A DNA stretch of 64,000 bases from positions 1-64,000 of the forward strand of contig VCMS01000041.1 of assembly GCA_022539475.1 (NCBI GenBank), read 5' to 3'. The position numbers and the translations under genes were made by a program. The DNA is from Gracilaria domingensis (taxonomy: Eukaryota; Rhodophyta; Florideophyceae; Gracilariales; Gracilariaceae). The notes beneath the pieces are model-generated. The model had not been told where the DNA came from. It did no database searches and worked only from the letters and a program-made list of their open reading frames with translations. Below, piece after piece: positions 1-10,254 of this stretch (positions are counted from its first letter, which is position 1; each line of letters starts with the position of its first letter).

Positions 1-1787
1 CGGTTGATCGATTGCCACTTACCAATAACCGAACGCACGGGAACATGTTCAGCATTAGGTTCACCTATAGCTCGGTCTCGAATAGCAGTTGCAACTTCCT
101 TTGCTGCACTTGTGATCTACCGCGAGACAATGGCGACCCGCTGTTCGAGTCACGCTAACGACGAAAAGCCTTAAATCGGAGTACGTTTGACCAGCACGAG
201 GTTTGCTTCTGAAGCGGCCGTGATCTGAGCACTCGTCTCTGTAGGCCGGAGAGCACGGACGCTTCGATTGATGTGAGACTCCTTAGACCGGTATGGGAGA
301 ATAAGAGATCTCCTGAGGCGATCGAATGTGCCCCTCCTTTACTAGGTCGTGCCGGAGCTTTGTCATGGGCACCCGCCATTCCTTCTCCTTCTTCCTGAGA
401 GGCGCCCGCGCCGCGCCCGCGACTCACCGACCGGCTCCTCGCTCTCTCTCACGCCAACATCCACCAGTGTAATGCCACCTCTTCCGGGATTCCAAACCCA
501 TCTCCTTGATATAGGTCCGAGTGGTTGTCTCGATCCGTGCAACTGGTCGACTTCAAAAAGCGCTGACCAAACCGTGCGGGCGCGCTCGGTACTGAGGAAG
601 GAGGAAATAGCAAGAACTGTACGAGCAACTGGAGACGACGACGGCGACAGTGGATTTGATGGGCACAGCTTTGGCTTTGTGGATCTGGAGCAGGACGACG
701 ACGGAGACAAACAGATCATGAAGCCGAAATGTAATCCCACGAAAGCCACGTTTATGTCGGAAATGGAATGCATCGTGTTCTGTTTTAGCTAAATTTTATT
801 TTATGTTCAATAATTAGATTACTTGGCTGCTCCAGTTATATCTGTAGTACAGCAGTACGTGTACAAAATCCATGCAGCAATAAAACTATGACGTTGACGA
901 AGTCATTGCAAAAGAATTGTGCGATAATTCCAAACTCACAATATACCCCGTAACTGAGTATCTTCCCATCTGTGAATCTGGAGATCTACCATTTTAGCCG
1001 AAAGGCTTTTGTACCCAAAGATAAGATCTCTTAAGCGATAGCTTTCTCAGCTGAAAGCTTCACTTTTTACTAATTCATAAAACATGTTTTCTACCCCCTT
1101 TTGAAAAGAAATCTCCCTCACAAAATATAATTAAATTATAATCAAATTTTGGCATGCATCGGCACTCTATCCAAGAACAATTTGAGACCGTCTACGATAT
1201 ACTTAACAAACAATCTGAGCTCCTTTCAAAAAATCAAATCGTAGCAGACTTTTGACAAAATCAAACGGTAGCAGAGACTTCTCTCATTTAAAATCATAGA
1301 AAATGACAAGTACCGGAGTTCGAGAGCTCTTTCGATCCTCTTGCACCCTTAGAGACTGTGTACGAAGATCGCGCGAGCAAATTCTCGGCTTTCTCTCGTT
1401 ATGAAAACTCGGCTACACCAGTTCTTAGTGTAAATGTCTTAATGCAGTAGCCCGCGGAAAACCACGTGCACAGCACTCTAACGTAGCCCACTCGTACAGC
1501 AAAATGCACTGGGAGATATATGACACTGTCTGAGTACAAACCCGGCTGTCGTTTAAACCAGGCTGGTTGCTCTGTGGGAGAAGAGCCGCCGATGTTTATT
1601 GCTGCCGTACGCTGTATTTTCTAGAGGCATACGTTTCAAATTATGTTGCAAGAGCTGGTGCGCAACATTTGAGCGCACCACTCCAACCCAAAAAAACACA
1701 CCGCGTTTTCCCACCTACCGCTTAGAACTCTCGATCACACTCTTTCCTCTACGTGTTATTTACAACCTTCTACAGTTTTGCGCATAC
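1..1787. other. Unassigned sequence, mostly noncoding
   Basis: I recognise no gene here. The plus strand at 349-792 is open for 147 codons and encodes a peptide with two short acidic clusters (DDDGD type), but it has no family I know and no clear start context. The stretch from about 830 to 1320 is AT-rich and shows nothing coding. No tRNA, repeat array or inverted terminal repeat was seen. Confidence 0.4.
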
Positions 1788-2210
1788 AATGAACAACAAA
1801 GACGAAATGGAGTTTGTAGATCATGCGATGGACCGCGCTATATTGTATAATGAGCTTTTGCCCCTATCCACCAACTGACCAACATCCACCTTAAACACTA
1901 CGCCCCTAAAATCAACATTCCAGACTCTGTCCCTAAAACAGTCCAGAAAGAACTCAACTTTACTTGTGACTACATCTGCGCAAAACTTGGTGCTGAGCTC
2001 GCTTCTCGTCTCCGCCGTATGCGTCGGTCTACAACTGGGACCAATGAGGTGCTCCCTTCGCGTGTTATGCTTCACATTCACGTTAAGCTAGCGCTAAACA
2101 TTCTCCTCTACTCTCTGATGACCAGGATTGACGGCAAAAATGGAGTGCTCATCTTCATATGGAAAAAAGACTACAGATGGCTACTGTACTCGACAGAAGT
2201 ACGCTTCTAA
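1788..2210 (+). pseudogene. Broken ORF of unknown family, one frameshift
   Basis: An ATG at 1788 opens a 29-codon frame rich in acidic residues that ends near 1878. A second frame, open from about 1851 to 2210, then continues with coding-like sequence, including a Pro/Lys-rich stretch followed by a basic KLGAELASRLRRMRR-type segment. The two read as one protein separated by a one-base shift. I do not recognise the family. It lies directly upstream of and overlaps the next degenerate gene, so both may come from one transposon, but that is inference. Confidence 0.35.
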
Positions 2211-3349
2211 AACGTCTGCGAAGTAATAACGATGGTAAGTTGTTCACTCTTGAACTGTCTCTCTCGGAATGTGACGAAGTCGAGAAGCTAGGAGGGGGAG
2301 CTACTTTGGATTTTCAGCGTGGTTCGAAAGAGCAGCAAACTAAACAGAAGCCTCCGGATTTTTCCGAGAATGATTTCGCAAGACTTTTGCTGTTGGTGAG
2401 AGACGATGAGAAAGCAAAGAGGCAGATATATGTGCTTTCTTCTACACTTACTAGGGCGCAACAGGATTCGGGAATAAGGCAAGGTGATCTGTGAGAGCGT
2501 ATTGCGAAGCGTTTTAACTGTACAGATTTCGCCCCGATAGAGGATTTTCTTCCACCGGTATCTGAGGTTGTGCCAAGTTTGCCGCCATTAGCTAAACGAA
2601 GTGGGCAAAAACGTGCGGAGGTGTGACGGGAAAACAAAACTCTATTGACAAGAACAGTTGCAAATTATGAAGTCTCTGGAAATAACGGAGAGCTGCCGTT
2701 CATGGATTTTTGCCACAGAACATCTCGGTCACAAGTTCTCTCTGCTGTAGGGCGCAGTATTTATTTAACGTACTGCGTCATTCGCTTGGATTACGAAGAC
2801 GTTGATCGCCTTGTCGGGCAATTTTTGACTCGAAGGTTACCTGATAATGCGGGTGGGAGCCTGGGCGTGCGTAGGGATTTGAATGCTTTCAGTGGAAAGC
2901 GTCGGAGGCATTCGAGTGGTGGTGAGCCATCTACTGCTTCCAAGAGAACAAAATCTGCTCGTAGTAGCAGTGATCCGGTTTTTGATGGGGCGGTCACCGA
3001 GATGACTTCGTCTATGAATATGTTTGCGGGCATTTATAAGGAGAAGGTTGATAGGAAGAAAGAGGATCGTGCTGAAAGAAAGCAAAAGGAGGCTGAAGCT
3101 CAGGCTGCGTTGAAAGCTGCAGCCCAAAGCGAGACGATGGAAGAAAGTGTGGAAAGGATAATGTCTTCTATGAAGGTATGTGGTGCGTTTGAAGAGGCTC
3201 ACGCAAAATATCGCGACGCGGTTGCGCGAAACCTTGACCCTGATTATATCGCTCACCTGAAACGGCAATGCGAAAGTATCAAGTTGTTTTCCTACAACAT
3301 GCAGAGCGACATCATGAAAGCCGCTGGAAAGAGTAGTGGCGAAGATTAG
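2159..3349 (+). pseudogene. SANT/trihelix-like transposon protein, two in-frame TGA codons
   Basis: One reading frame of about 397 codons is interrupted only by TGA at 2492-2494 and 2624-2626. The segment before and after the first TGA (about 2390-2560) resembles a small Myb/SANT or trihelix-like DNA-binding helix set. In it a Trp is expected exactly where TGA occurs, before ERIAKRFN. The C-terminal third (about 3030-3330) is a strongly charged K/E/R/A-rich coiled coil. Similar two-part proteins accompany PIF/Harbinger and other transposases, and a Harbinger transposase lies 4 kb away in opposite orientation, so a transposon accessory protein is plausible. An intact 234-aa C-terminal frame remains from about 2645. 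A domesticated host protein cannot be excluded. Confidence 0.45.
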
Positions 3350-3683
3350 TATCCTGTGGCGTTGTTCCTTGTAGTTCTTGCGATTTGTTTATGGGTTTAC
3401 TTTTACTTCGATAAAGGCTTTTCACGATCTCCCTTAGATATTTGTCTCTGTGTCGTAGTACGAACGACAGCGCCTATGAAATACGTACCTCCCTCTTACG
3501 CGCTCCTTCCTACCAGCCTCGCTTCCCCATACCCTATAGAGTTCTTTTCATAGGTTAACTGTTAAGCACACAATCATGTCCACGTGCGTGCTGACAAAGA
3601 GACGGGCAGCAACGCTCAAAAGAGGCGCTCGTGGAAGGTAGAACAAATATGGATCCGTCTAGGATACCGACGGTACAGCCTTT
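3350..3683. other. Intergenic, nothing recognised
   Basis: About 330 bases lie between the charged coiled-coil ORF and the eIF3c fragment. A short plus-strand frame at 3356-3553 encodes a hydrophobic peptide but has no supporting similarity. Confidence 0.4.
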
Positions 3684-4734
3684 TCACGCACTGGACTGAG
3701 TACAGTGGACTGAACGTCGTGACGGTCGAGCTCCATCGCCGTCACCGCAGTTCCGCTCCCTGATGAAGTCCAAATTGATGTGCATGTGATACGGTATCTG
3801 CCGCCTTGCTTCAGCTTTCTCTTGCTCTGGGGTCTTCTCATACCCACGCTGTTGAGCTTTGCCTTGGGCAAGCAACTCTTTCATCCTTGATAGTCCGCCA
3901 CCACTACCACCATAGCTCAGAGAGCAAAGCTCTTGTAGGCACGCATGTGCTTCCCAGGCCTTGCCGGTTCTGAATGCACACAAACCAAGTTGATTCATCG
4001 CGCGATTAAACATAACTTGCAAAGGAATGTCCGATTCTGCAATCATTTCTTGTAGATGGGGCATCAGTAGCATCTCGCGCAGCGTAGAAGCGGTTTTCAA
4101 GAGCTTGCTTGTAGATATGCGCAAGCATCACCATTGACTTGGCACGATCATCCCCATACCGGTAGACTAGTGCAGCAAGCTCCGTTAAAGATTTATCTGA
4201 GGCCTTTCGACCAAACAACTCTTTAACGCTCTCGTTCAGTTCTTCACTCTTGTAGTACATGTGCTTGACGCGACGAGCGGCCACACGTGCAGCACGAGAT
4301 CGGAGTGAATTGAGTCGCCCTTCATCTGGTTCCATCTTCGATTCCTCACGCTCGGCGGCATTTTCATAGTATGACTGCACCTCCGAGGCAAGATCTAAAA
4401 GAAGAACCTCATCCTTGAGGCGCTCCGCATATTCCAGAGCATATGCATCCGTATGTTGCCAAGCGCGGAACAGCTCATCGTCAAATCTTTCAAAGTTGGA
4501 AACGACATCTCCGCCGACGATTATCTGCCCTTCGGCGTCCACCTCAGTCTTCTTCACTTGTTCCTCAGCCGCAGTTGGAACTGCCATTCCAACCAAGGTC
4601 TCACCTGAAGGATCAACAATTTCAGCAGGGCCAGTTCCCTTTAAAATGATGCTGGGATCCTCACCGCAAACATCAGCTTCATCTGCTTCAAAGCGAATAC
4701 CCGGAAAATGCTCACGCGCTAAAGCAATGACTTT
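3684..4734 (-). pseudogene. EIF3C: eIF3 subunit c fragment, truncated and frameshifted
   Basis: The minus strand encodes the middle of translation initiation factor 3 subunit c, a scaffold of the cytoplasmic 43S complex. Recognisable family stretches are the FERFDDELFRAWQ-type segment near 4480, the KHMYYKSEEL region near 4250, and the helical PCI-proximal segment at 3770-4120 ([33 protein letters not shown]). A one-base shift near 4080 moves the frame. After the HINLDFIRE motif at about 3770 the eIF3c similarity stops and the PCI domain is missing. The N-terminal third of eIF3c is also absent, because the frame runs straight into DCAF13 sequence at 4734/4735. GC content here is about 50%, far lower than the piece it is joined to. 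Confidence 0.8.
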
Positions 4735-5591
4735 CATGTCGTACGCGTAGCAGTTGTGGTCGTCGTTGGCGGCGACAAAGTTAAAGGGCTCGACCGGGTT
4801 CCACGAGATGTCGTTGGTGCGCATGACGAGCACGAGCGTGCGGATGGGCGACTTGGCGCGCACGTCGTACAGCACGATGGAGCGGTCGGCGCCCGCCGAG
4901 GCCAGAATGTCGCCCTCCACCGGGTTCCAGCGCACGCAGTGCAGAGAGTCGACGGCGCGCGACAGCGACAGCACGGGCGCCGAGCGGCTCTCGTTCCACA
5001 GCTGCACGACGGAGGCGGCGGTGGCGAAACAGGCGCAGCGGTAGCTGGCGTGCACGCACGCCGGCGCGCCCGCGCTGGAGCCGTAGCGCTGCAGCGGAGG
5101 CGGCGGAGACGGCGGCGGCGCCGGCACCGGCGCCGCGTCGTCGACATTCCGCTCCGGCACGCGCGCGCTGTACACCAAGCCGGCGTCCGTGCAGAAGAGC
5201 AGGCGGCGCGAGTCGCACGAGAACGACACGGCGCGCACGAACGCGGCGGGCTTGAGCGCGAGCGCGAGGCGCGGCGCGCGGCTGGGAAGGTGCCACAGGC
5301 GCAGCTCGCCGTCGGCGGCGCCGGAGGCCAGCAGCGCGACGCCGGCGCGCGAGGGCGCCACGCCGTAGTTGCCGTCCGCCTGTGGAGGCGCGCACGTGAA
5401 CAGGAACGGGCGCGCCAGCAGCCGGTTGAGCTTGGCGGCCGCCACCGCACGCGCCACGTCCAGCTGCCGCGCCGGCGCGTGCAGCGAGCGCGCGCGGTTG
5501 ACACGGAAGCGCGAGCGCGCCGGCGCGCCGGCGCGCCGTCGTGGCGGCCGGACCACTCGGAGTCATAGCGCGACAGCACGCGCAGCCGCAT
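4735..5591 (-). pseudogene. DCAF13: DCAF13/Sof1 WD40 N-terminal half, fused in frame to eIF3c
   Basis: This is the N-terminal half of the nucleolar WD40 protein DCAF13 (yeast Sof1), a small-subunit processome factor. An ATG at 5591 begins MRLRVLSRYDSEW. A frameshift within the GGCGCGCC-type run at about 5520-5545 leads to the frame carrying KLNRLLARPF and the first WD40 repeats. The last clear motifs are SIVLYDVRAKSP and WNPVEPFNFVAANDDHNCYAYDM. At that Met the DCAF13 similarity ends mid-propeller and eIF3c sequence follows without a stop. The segment is about 75% GC with Ala/Arg/Pro bias. The C-terminal WD40 repeats and the Sof1 tail are missing. The join could be a real rearrangement, TE-mediated capture or an assembly chimera. 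Confidence 0.8.
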
Positions 5592-6049
5592 AGCGAAGAG
5601 GGCGGAGCGCGGAGCGCAGAGATGGTGTGGGCGCGAGTCGGGGGGGGGGGAGCGCGCGGCGGCGAATGAAACGGCGACGGCGGCGGCGCGCCAGCGACGG
5701 GGCGCGCGCGTGCACACGCGCGCGCGGCGACTACGTGTGCGCGCGCGCGCGTGCCAAAAGGCGCGTGGCTGAGCGGCGCGCGGCGTTAAAGGCGCGCGAG
5801 TGTAAGCTGCGAGGCCGCGGCGCGGCCGAGATCTCAGCCGCATCTGAGCGCGCGCGCGCGCGCGCCGTTTACGGCAGCGCAGCAGCAAAACAGCCACAGC
5901 AAATAAACAGTAGTACATAGAGTTACACTGCAGCGCGGCGCGCTCCCCGGTGCGCGCCCCCCCCCCGCGGCGGCGGCGCCGCCGCGTGTGGCTCACAGCG
6001 CGCGGCGCGGATCAGGGGCGCACGCGTGATCCGCGATCAAAATCGTTGC
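5592..6049. other. GC island with CG/GC dinucleotide runs
   Basis: This stretch lies between the DCAF13 start and the homeodomain remnant. It contains alternating GC runs (for example around 5700-5760 and 5843-5865), a G run at 5640-5650, and a CCCCCCCGCGGCGG block near 5960. It is probably the 5' flank of DCAF13. The alternating CG runs are Z-DNA prone. No TATA box is evident. Confidence 0.5.
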
Positions 6050-6990
6050 ATCAGCTTCACGTAGCGCTGCGCCTTCCTCAGCGACCTCAGCTGCTACCCG
6101 TTCGGCGCCACGTACATCGCGCCACCGCCGCCGCCGCCGCCGCCGCCATTGCCGCCACCAACACCACCACCACCACCGCTGCCGCCACCGCGGCCCACGC
6201 TCCAGCCCTCGGGCAGCCGGTCCGGGCCCGAGCCGTCGCGGGCCGCGTCGGCCGCGCCAGCGCCGCAGTGCGCGGCGCTACGGGCGAGCGCACCGTGCGA
6301 GGCGACTCGTCGCCATCCTGCTTGTCCTTGTCGCGCTCTGCCTCGCTGTCAGTGCAGCTGCTGCCGCCGCCAGTACCACCACCTGTGTCGCCCTTGTGCA
6401 CCAGGCTCGCGCCGTCCGCGCGCGAGCCCGCGCCCGCGCCCGCGCTGGCGTCTGCGCTAGCGACCAGCGAAATGTGGCTCGGCGCCCTGGAAACAATCAC
6501 CGCCGAGTACCACGAGCGGCAGATGCCCTTGTCACTCTTCATCACCTCCACGCCATCGCCCACGCCGTACTCGCGCTGCGAACACAGCCGCGGCGTCAGC
6601 GGCGTGGACGTCTCATCGGGCGCGCGGCGCGCAGCGCGCGTCGGCGACACGGCGCGCCGCAGCGGCTGCGCCGGCAGTGGCGCCAGCGGCGCCGCAGCCG
6701 GTGGCGGTTGCGCTTGCGGCGCCGCCAATTGCGCGGGGGCGGCACGGCGCAGCGCCAGCTCGTCCATGCACGTGGCAGCGGCCACCTCCGGAGGATTCTC
6801 CTGCTTCTGGCGCGCGGCGGCGTCGTCGTTCTCGGCATTCTTGTGCGGCACGTGCGCGCGGCGGTTCTTGAACCACAGCATGGCGGAATGGAACGGCATG
6901 TTGATGGCGGCCGAGAGCTGCTGCAGCTCGGCCGACGACGGCGACGTGCTGCGCTCGAACTTGGCCAGCAGGTGCATCGGAATAGGCTCC
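6050..6990 (-). pseudogene. Homeodomain plus tudor/Agenet-like (and possibly MBD-like) chromatin reader, truncated
   Basis: From about 6972 the minus strand encodes the second half of a homeodomain: LLAKFERSTSPSSAELQQL, then helix 3 with the diagnostic WFKNRRA at about 6870. A Pro/Ala-rich linker follows. Near 6545-6470 there is a GVGDGVEVMKSDKG..WYSAVIV segment that fits a tudor/Agenet-type barrel as in plant chromatin readers. Ser/Asp-rich and GC-triplet-repeat sequence follows. In another frame at 6058-6121 a YVAPNG..LRSLRKAQRYV segment loosely recalls an MBD/TAM core, with a TAG inside it. The N-terminal arm of the homeodomain and upstream sequence are missing, since similarity stops near 6980 where GC falls sharply. 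Homeodomain call good, tudor-like fair, MBD-like weak. Confidence 0.6.
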
Positions 6991-7015
6991 TGTATCGCTT
7001 CAGTTCGAGCGCGAT

Positions 7016-7528
7016 ATGGCGAAAGTTTTCTCCAGCTCTTCGGCACTTGGGCTGAGGTCTGGCATTTTGCTTGCAGTGCCTATTCCAGCTCAATACAGTT
7101 CTGATGCGCAGCTCATTCGTGCGGCAGAACAGCGTGCTTTAGATGAGCTTTCGCGAAAGAAACTCGCTTCCAACCAGGTCACTCCGTTTCTTCTAAGGAG
7201 AGTCGCCGAGCTCACTCATGGTGTTTCTGTTCGAGAAAATGTAGCGCTGGCGGACAATAATGTAGCGGTTGCTTTACGTGTGGCGGTTCATCTGTCTTAG
7301 ACAGAGCGAGGGTCTTCTTTGGGAGTCCATTATAAGCATGGGCGTCCGCATGTGCTTGTGATTGGTGGCACGGCTCTTGATGTTCATTGCGATCCTCGTT
7401 CTATCTTACTGCCACATACTTCATATATTGGCGCTGTCCGAGTTTTTGCTGGTGGTGTTGTTCGAAATATTGCTCACGCTGCCTCTACGCATGGTAGAGA
7501 AAACGTTACCTTTGTTTCTTGTCAACAT
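7016..7528 (+). pseudogene. Fused pseudouridine-5'-phosphate glycosidase / PfkB kinase fragment
   Basis: One plus-strand frame carries the C-terminal part of a PsuG-type pseudouridine-5'-phosphate glycosidase (GILLAVPIP, then VTPFLLRRVAELTHG and the NVALADNNVAVA segment). After a TAG at 7298-7300 comes the start of a PfkB-family kinase (PHVLVIGGTALDVHC, GAVRVFAGGVVRNIAHA, ENVTFVSC). This order matches the bifunctional PsuG-PfkB enzymes of many eukaryotes, which act in pseudouridine catabolism. The glycosidase N-terminus is missing, and the kinase stops at about 7525, exactly where the Harbinger transposase reading frame ends. The transposon therefore probably cut this gene. No continuation of the kinase was found at 8769-9121. 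Confidence 0.75.
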
Positions 7529-8768
7529 CTAAAGATTGTGCGTAGGACGCAAGAGACCTTCCTCCTTTGCAATGTTCAGAAGAAGGTCGCGAGTGAAATT
7601 CACATCCAGATTAGTTGCGTTCTGATATAAAGGGCCTGCGCTGCTCTTTACACGAGAATGCCAGTCTCGTGACTCCTTTCTAATCTGTTCAAGCTCTGCT
7701 TTATCATAAACATACTCAGGAATACCTTCGCAATTGATACAAAAATTGTGCAGTATCATTCCAGTGGCAATAATAGGAACACAGTCGTGAACTGTGTAGT
7801 TCAGTTCCGCGTTATAAAAGACCGGCCACCGACGCTTGAGGATACCAAATGCTTGCTCCACATGTATACGCATCGAGGACAAGAAGAAGTTAGTCGCACT
7901 TTCAACACACCTACGTTTTTGCCTGGAAAAGGCGATAGTAAATGGTTTGAAAGCATGTACGCATTGTCCCCAACAAGATAATATCCCAAGAGAAGCTTTC
8001 CTGCCTCCAAAAACCTGGCAAGTAGGGACATTTCATATGCTAAAGAGTCATTTGTCGAGCCAACCGCCATAGCTGAAAAGTCCAAAAAGCGATATCGTGA
8101 GTCAACAACAGCCTGTACGGGTATAGAGAAGAAGCCCTTTCTGCAGAAGAAACTTGCAGGATTCTCAAAAGCACGTGGCTTTCGAATTCTCATACAAATG
8201 CCATCTAAGGCACCATGCAACCTGAAAATGGGTTAGAGTACTTTCGAGACGTTTTGAAGCCGAGGCTGAGTTTTTCAAGTTCTGCAGGATCTTCCGGTAT
8301 TTTGGGTAGTGTCATCGTTTCCGTCAGAGCAGAAATAAATGTCTTGAAGCACTTGTGGACACTGCTCTTGCTGATCTTATACGCCAGCATAAGATCATGT
8401 ACGCTAGCACCAGCCATAATACGAACTCCGATTGCCACTCTTACCTTGGCCTGAATTGAAGGACAATCTAAAGGAGATCTCTCTGTAACAAATGAACTTT
8501 GCAGTAGAGTGTGGTAGAGTTTGTTGAACGTAGTACGGCTGATTCTAAAGGCGCCGAAGAAATCAGAGTCGGTATACATCGAGGTCAGCGATTCGAATGT
8601 CGGTTTATTTGTCGGAAATTTAGTTGCGTTACGTTTTTGTAGCTGTTGCTTTCTGCGATGAATGAGAAGTATTAGTAGGAAGGCAAATCTGTGCATGAAT
8701 TGTCCGATGTCATCATCCTCTGACGACGAAGATGAAGATGTTGCCATGGAAGTGATTTGAGAATCCAT
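7529..8768 (-). pseudogene. PIF/Harbinger (HARBI1-like) transposase, frameshifted
   Basis: A DDE-type transposase of the PIF/Harbinger superfamily, about 400 codons in all. The ATG at 8768 opens a Ser/Asp-rich N-terminus, then an HTH-bearing region (FRISRTTFNKLYHTLL, KVRVAIGVRIMAG, KISKSSVHKCF). Catalytic-domain landmarks follow: GALDGICMRI with the first Asp (about 8205), VVDSRYRFLDF, GDNAY with the second Asp (about 7970), and HVEQAFGILKRRW carrying the Glu (about 7850), then ILHNFCI. Shifts near 8220 and 7925 break it into three frames. Terminal inverted repeats and a 3-bp TSD were not identified, so element boundaries are unknown. Confidence 0.85.
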
Positions 8769-9121
8769 TAGAAAAGCTGGCTACACAATTCGTTAGAGAC
8801 GGTTTCGCGCGATATTCCACTGTGATTGTGGACTGCCGGCAGTGCGACAACGATACCGTGGTACCATCACTGCGCATCACGCTGATACACTGTGCTACAA
8901 GGACAGTGGCACAGTGTCAGACACTGTCTGTGCTTGTGCTACAAGCAGCGTTGCTGTGATGTTTTTGGTTCGTTTGACTTTTATTTTTATCGAAATTGGA
9001 AAAAGTAGGTATGCCGACAGTTGCCGAAAGGTTCTCTGACGGTCATGAGGCTGTTGAGAGTAAGTGTCCTTCGTGAAGGGGCTTTGAAGCGTCGTAACGG
9101 GAAGAATTTGAGCGAACCATG
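8769..9121. other. Spacer with imperfect palindromes
   Basis: This lies between the Harbinger ATG and LTR element 1. Around 8895-8945 the text is built from repeated and inverted CACAGTGTC / GACACTGTCTGTG / TGTGCTACAAG words and could form hairpins. It may be the subterminal repeat of the Harbinger element. Nothing coding was seen. Confidence 0.4.
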
Positions 9122-9933
9122 TGTGCAAAACCCAGCGATGGAGAAAGACACGCAAAGGCGGTTCAGACCCTCTCTCAAGAGGCGAGCACAGCAGTAGAGC
9201 GCTCCCACAGGTACGACACGGCAATGCCGGGTGTAAGACCGGGGTCGACCCTTCCCAAGTAATGGAGGGAGCGAAGCGGCGAAGAAGAAGCGTCCAGCGG
9301 TAGAGAACACACGACACAAGTCGGCAGTAGCGTCACGTGCGTAGCACGCGGTACCCACGAGTGTGGCGATGACACGCGAGAGCGGTAATAGCCCACGCGA
9401 GTGTGTCGAGCCACGAACGGTATGCACCGGTACACCAAGTAGTGCTACCTGTATAACAGGGACAGAAATAAAAAAAACACACACAAAGTAAACACGCGAA
9501 AGCGGTAGTGTGTTAATGATGCCGCGAGGCGGATGATGAACCCTGCACAAGGTGTCGACTCTCCGGGAGGAGGATATCGGTCACGCAAGGGTGAAACATC
9601 AGAGCCGAACACTCGGTTAGTCCGTTTACTTCCCCCGACAATGGGTGCAGCTCAACCTACTAAGTAGTGTAGAGTGCCAACCCACTGTCAAGCGGTGTAG
9701 CGAAATATCTAGAATAACATCTAAAATACCCCAACTAATGGGTGCAAACTTCCCCACCGTGTGTGAGCCACGGCTAAGCCGTGCGCCTCATAACACTAAT
9801 TCTAATATTAAGTATACCCAAGAATGGCTGATCTCACCAGTTACTCATACTGTGTGCCACCACCTGGCTGACTCGCGCCGTGCATAGTTATGAATCGCAA
9901 TCAGCGAAGGAGTCCGCGGGAAATCGCGTTGCA
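9122..9933 (-). repeat. LTR of element 1 (left, 3' LTR)
   Basis: Begins TGTGCAAAACCCAGCG and ends AATCGCGTTGCA on the plus strand, 812 bases. It aligns to 21641-22448 along its whole length with scattered substitutions and 1-4 base indels, so this insertion is clearly older than element 2. Confidence 0.85.
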
Positions 9934-10254
9934 CACTTTCCCCGGCTCGACTGAGGGTGGCGAGACGATCCGCGAGCCGATTTTCCGTTTTCTCCTCTGG
10001 AGTGTATTGAAGCACGTCGGATGAGGTCTCGCAATCGGTCCTACGCCGGTCGTCTTCTAACCAAGCGACTCCGGTCACCCCTCTCTACGCGTATCTGCGG
10101 TAGTGTCTCCTCCCGAAACCTCGGCGCGCTCTCCGCCTCTCTCTCGCTCAGCGCTTTCGGTCTTCTTCCTCGCTGCGCTTCCCGCGATTGCCGAAGCACC
10201 GAATCAGGGTAGCGCAAACCAATCCGCGCTGGCGGGTCTCCGAACCAATGACGA

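Noticed and set aside
4756-5568. Long plus-strand and alternative minus-strand frames across the DCAF13 segment
   Set aside because: The GC-rich sequence lacks stop codons in all frames. Arg/Ala/Gly-rich products without motifs are shadows of the WD40 frame.
6396-7104. Plus-strand frames opposite the homeodomain remnant
   Set aside because: They are Arg/Ala-rich antisense shadows of the homeodomain and its GC-rich linker.
8987-9550. Minus-strand 187-codon frame across the left LTR of element 1
   Set aside because: It starts in the LTR and runs into the flank; the equivalent frame exists in the right LTR. It is LTR sequence and not a gene.
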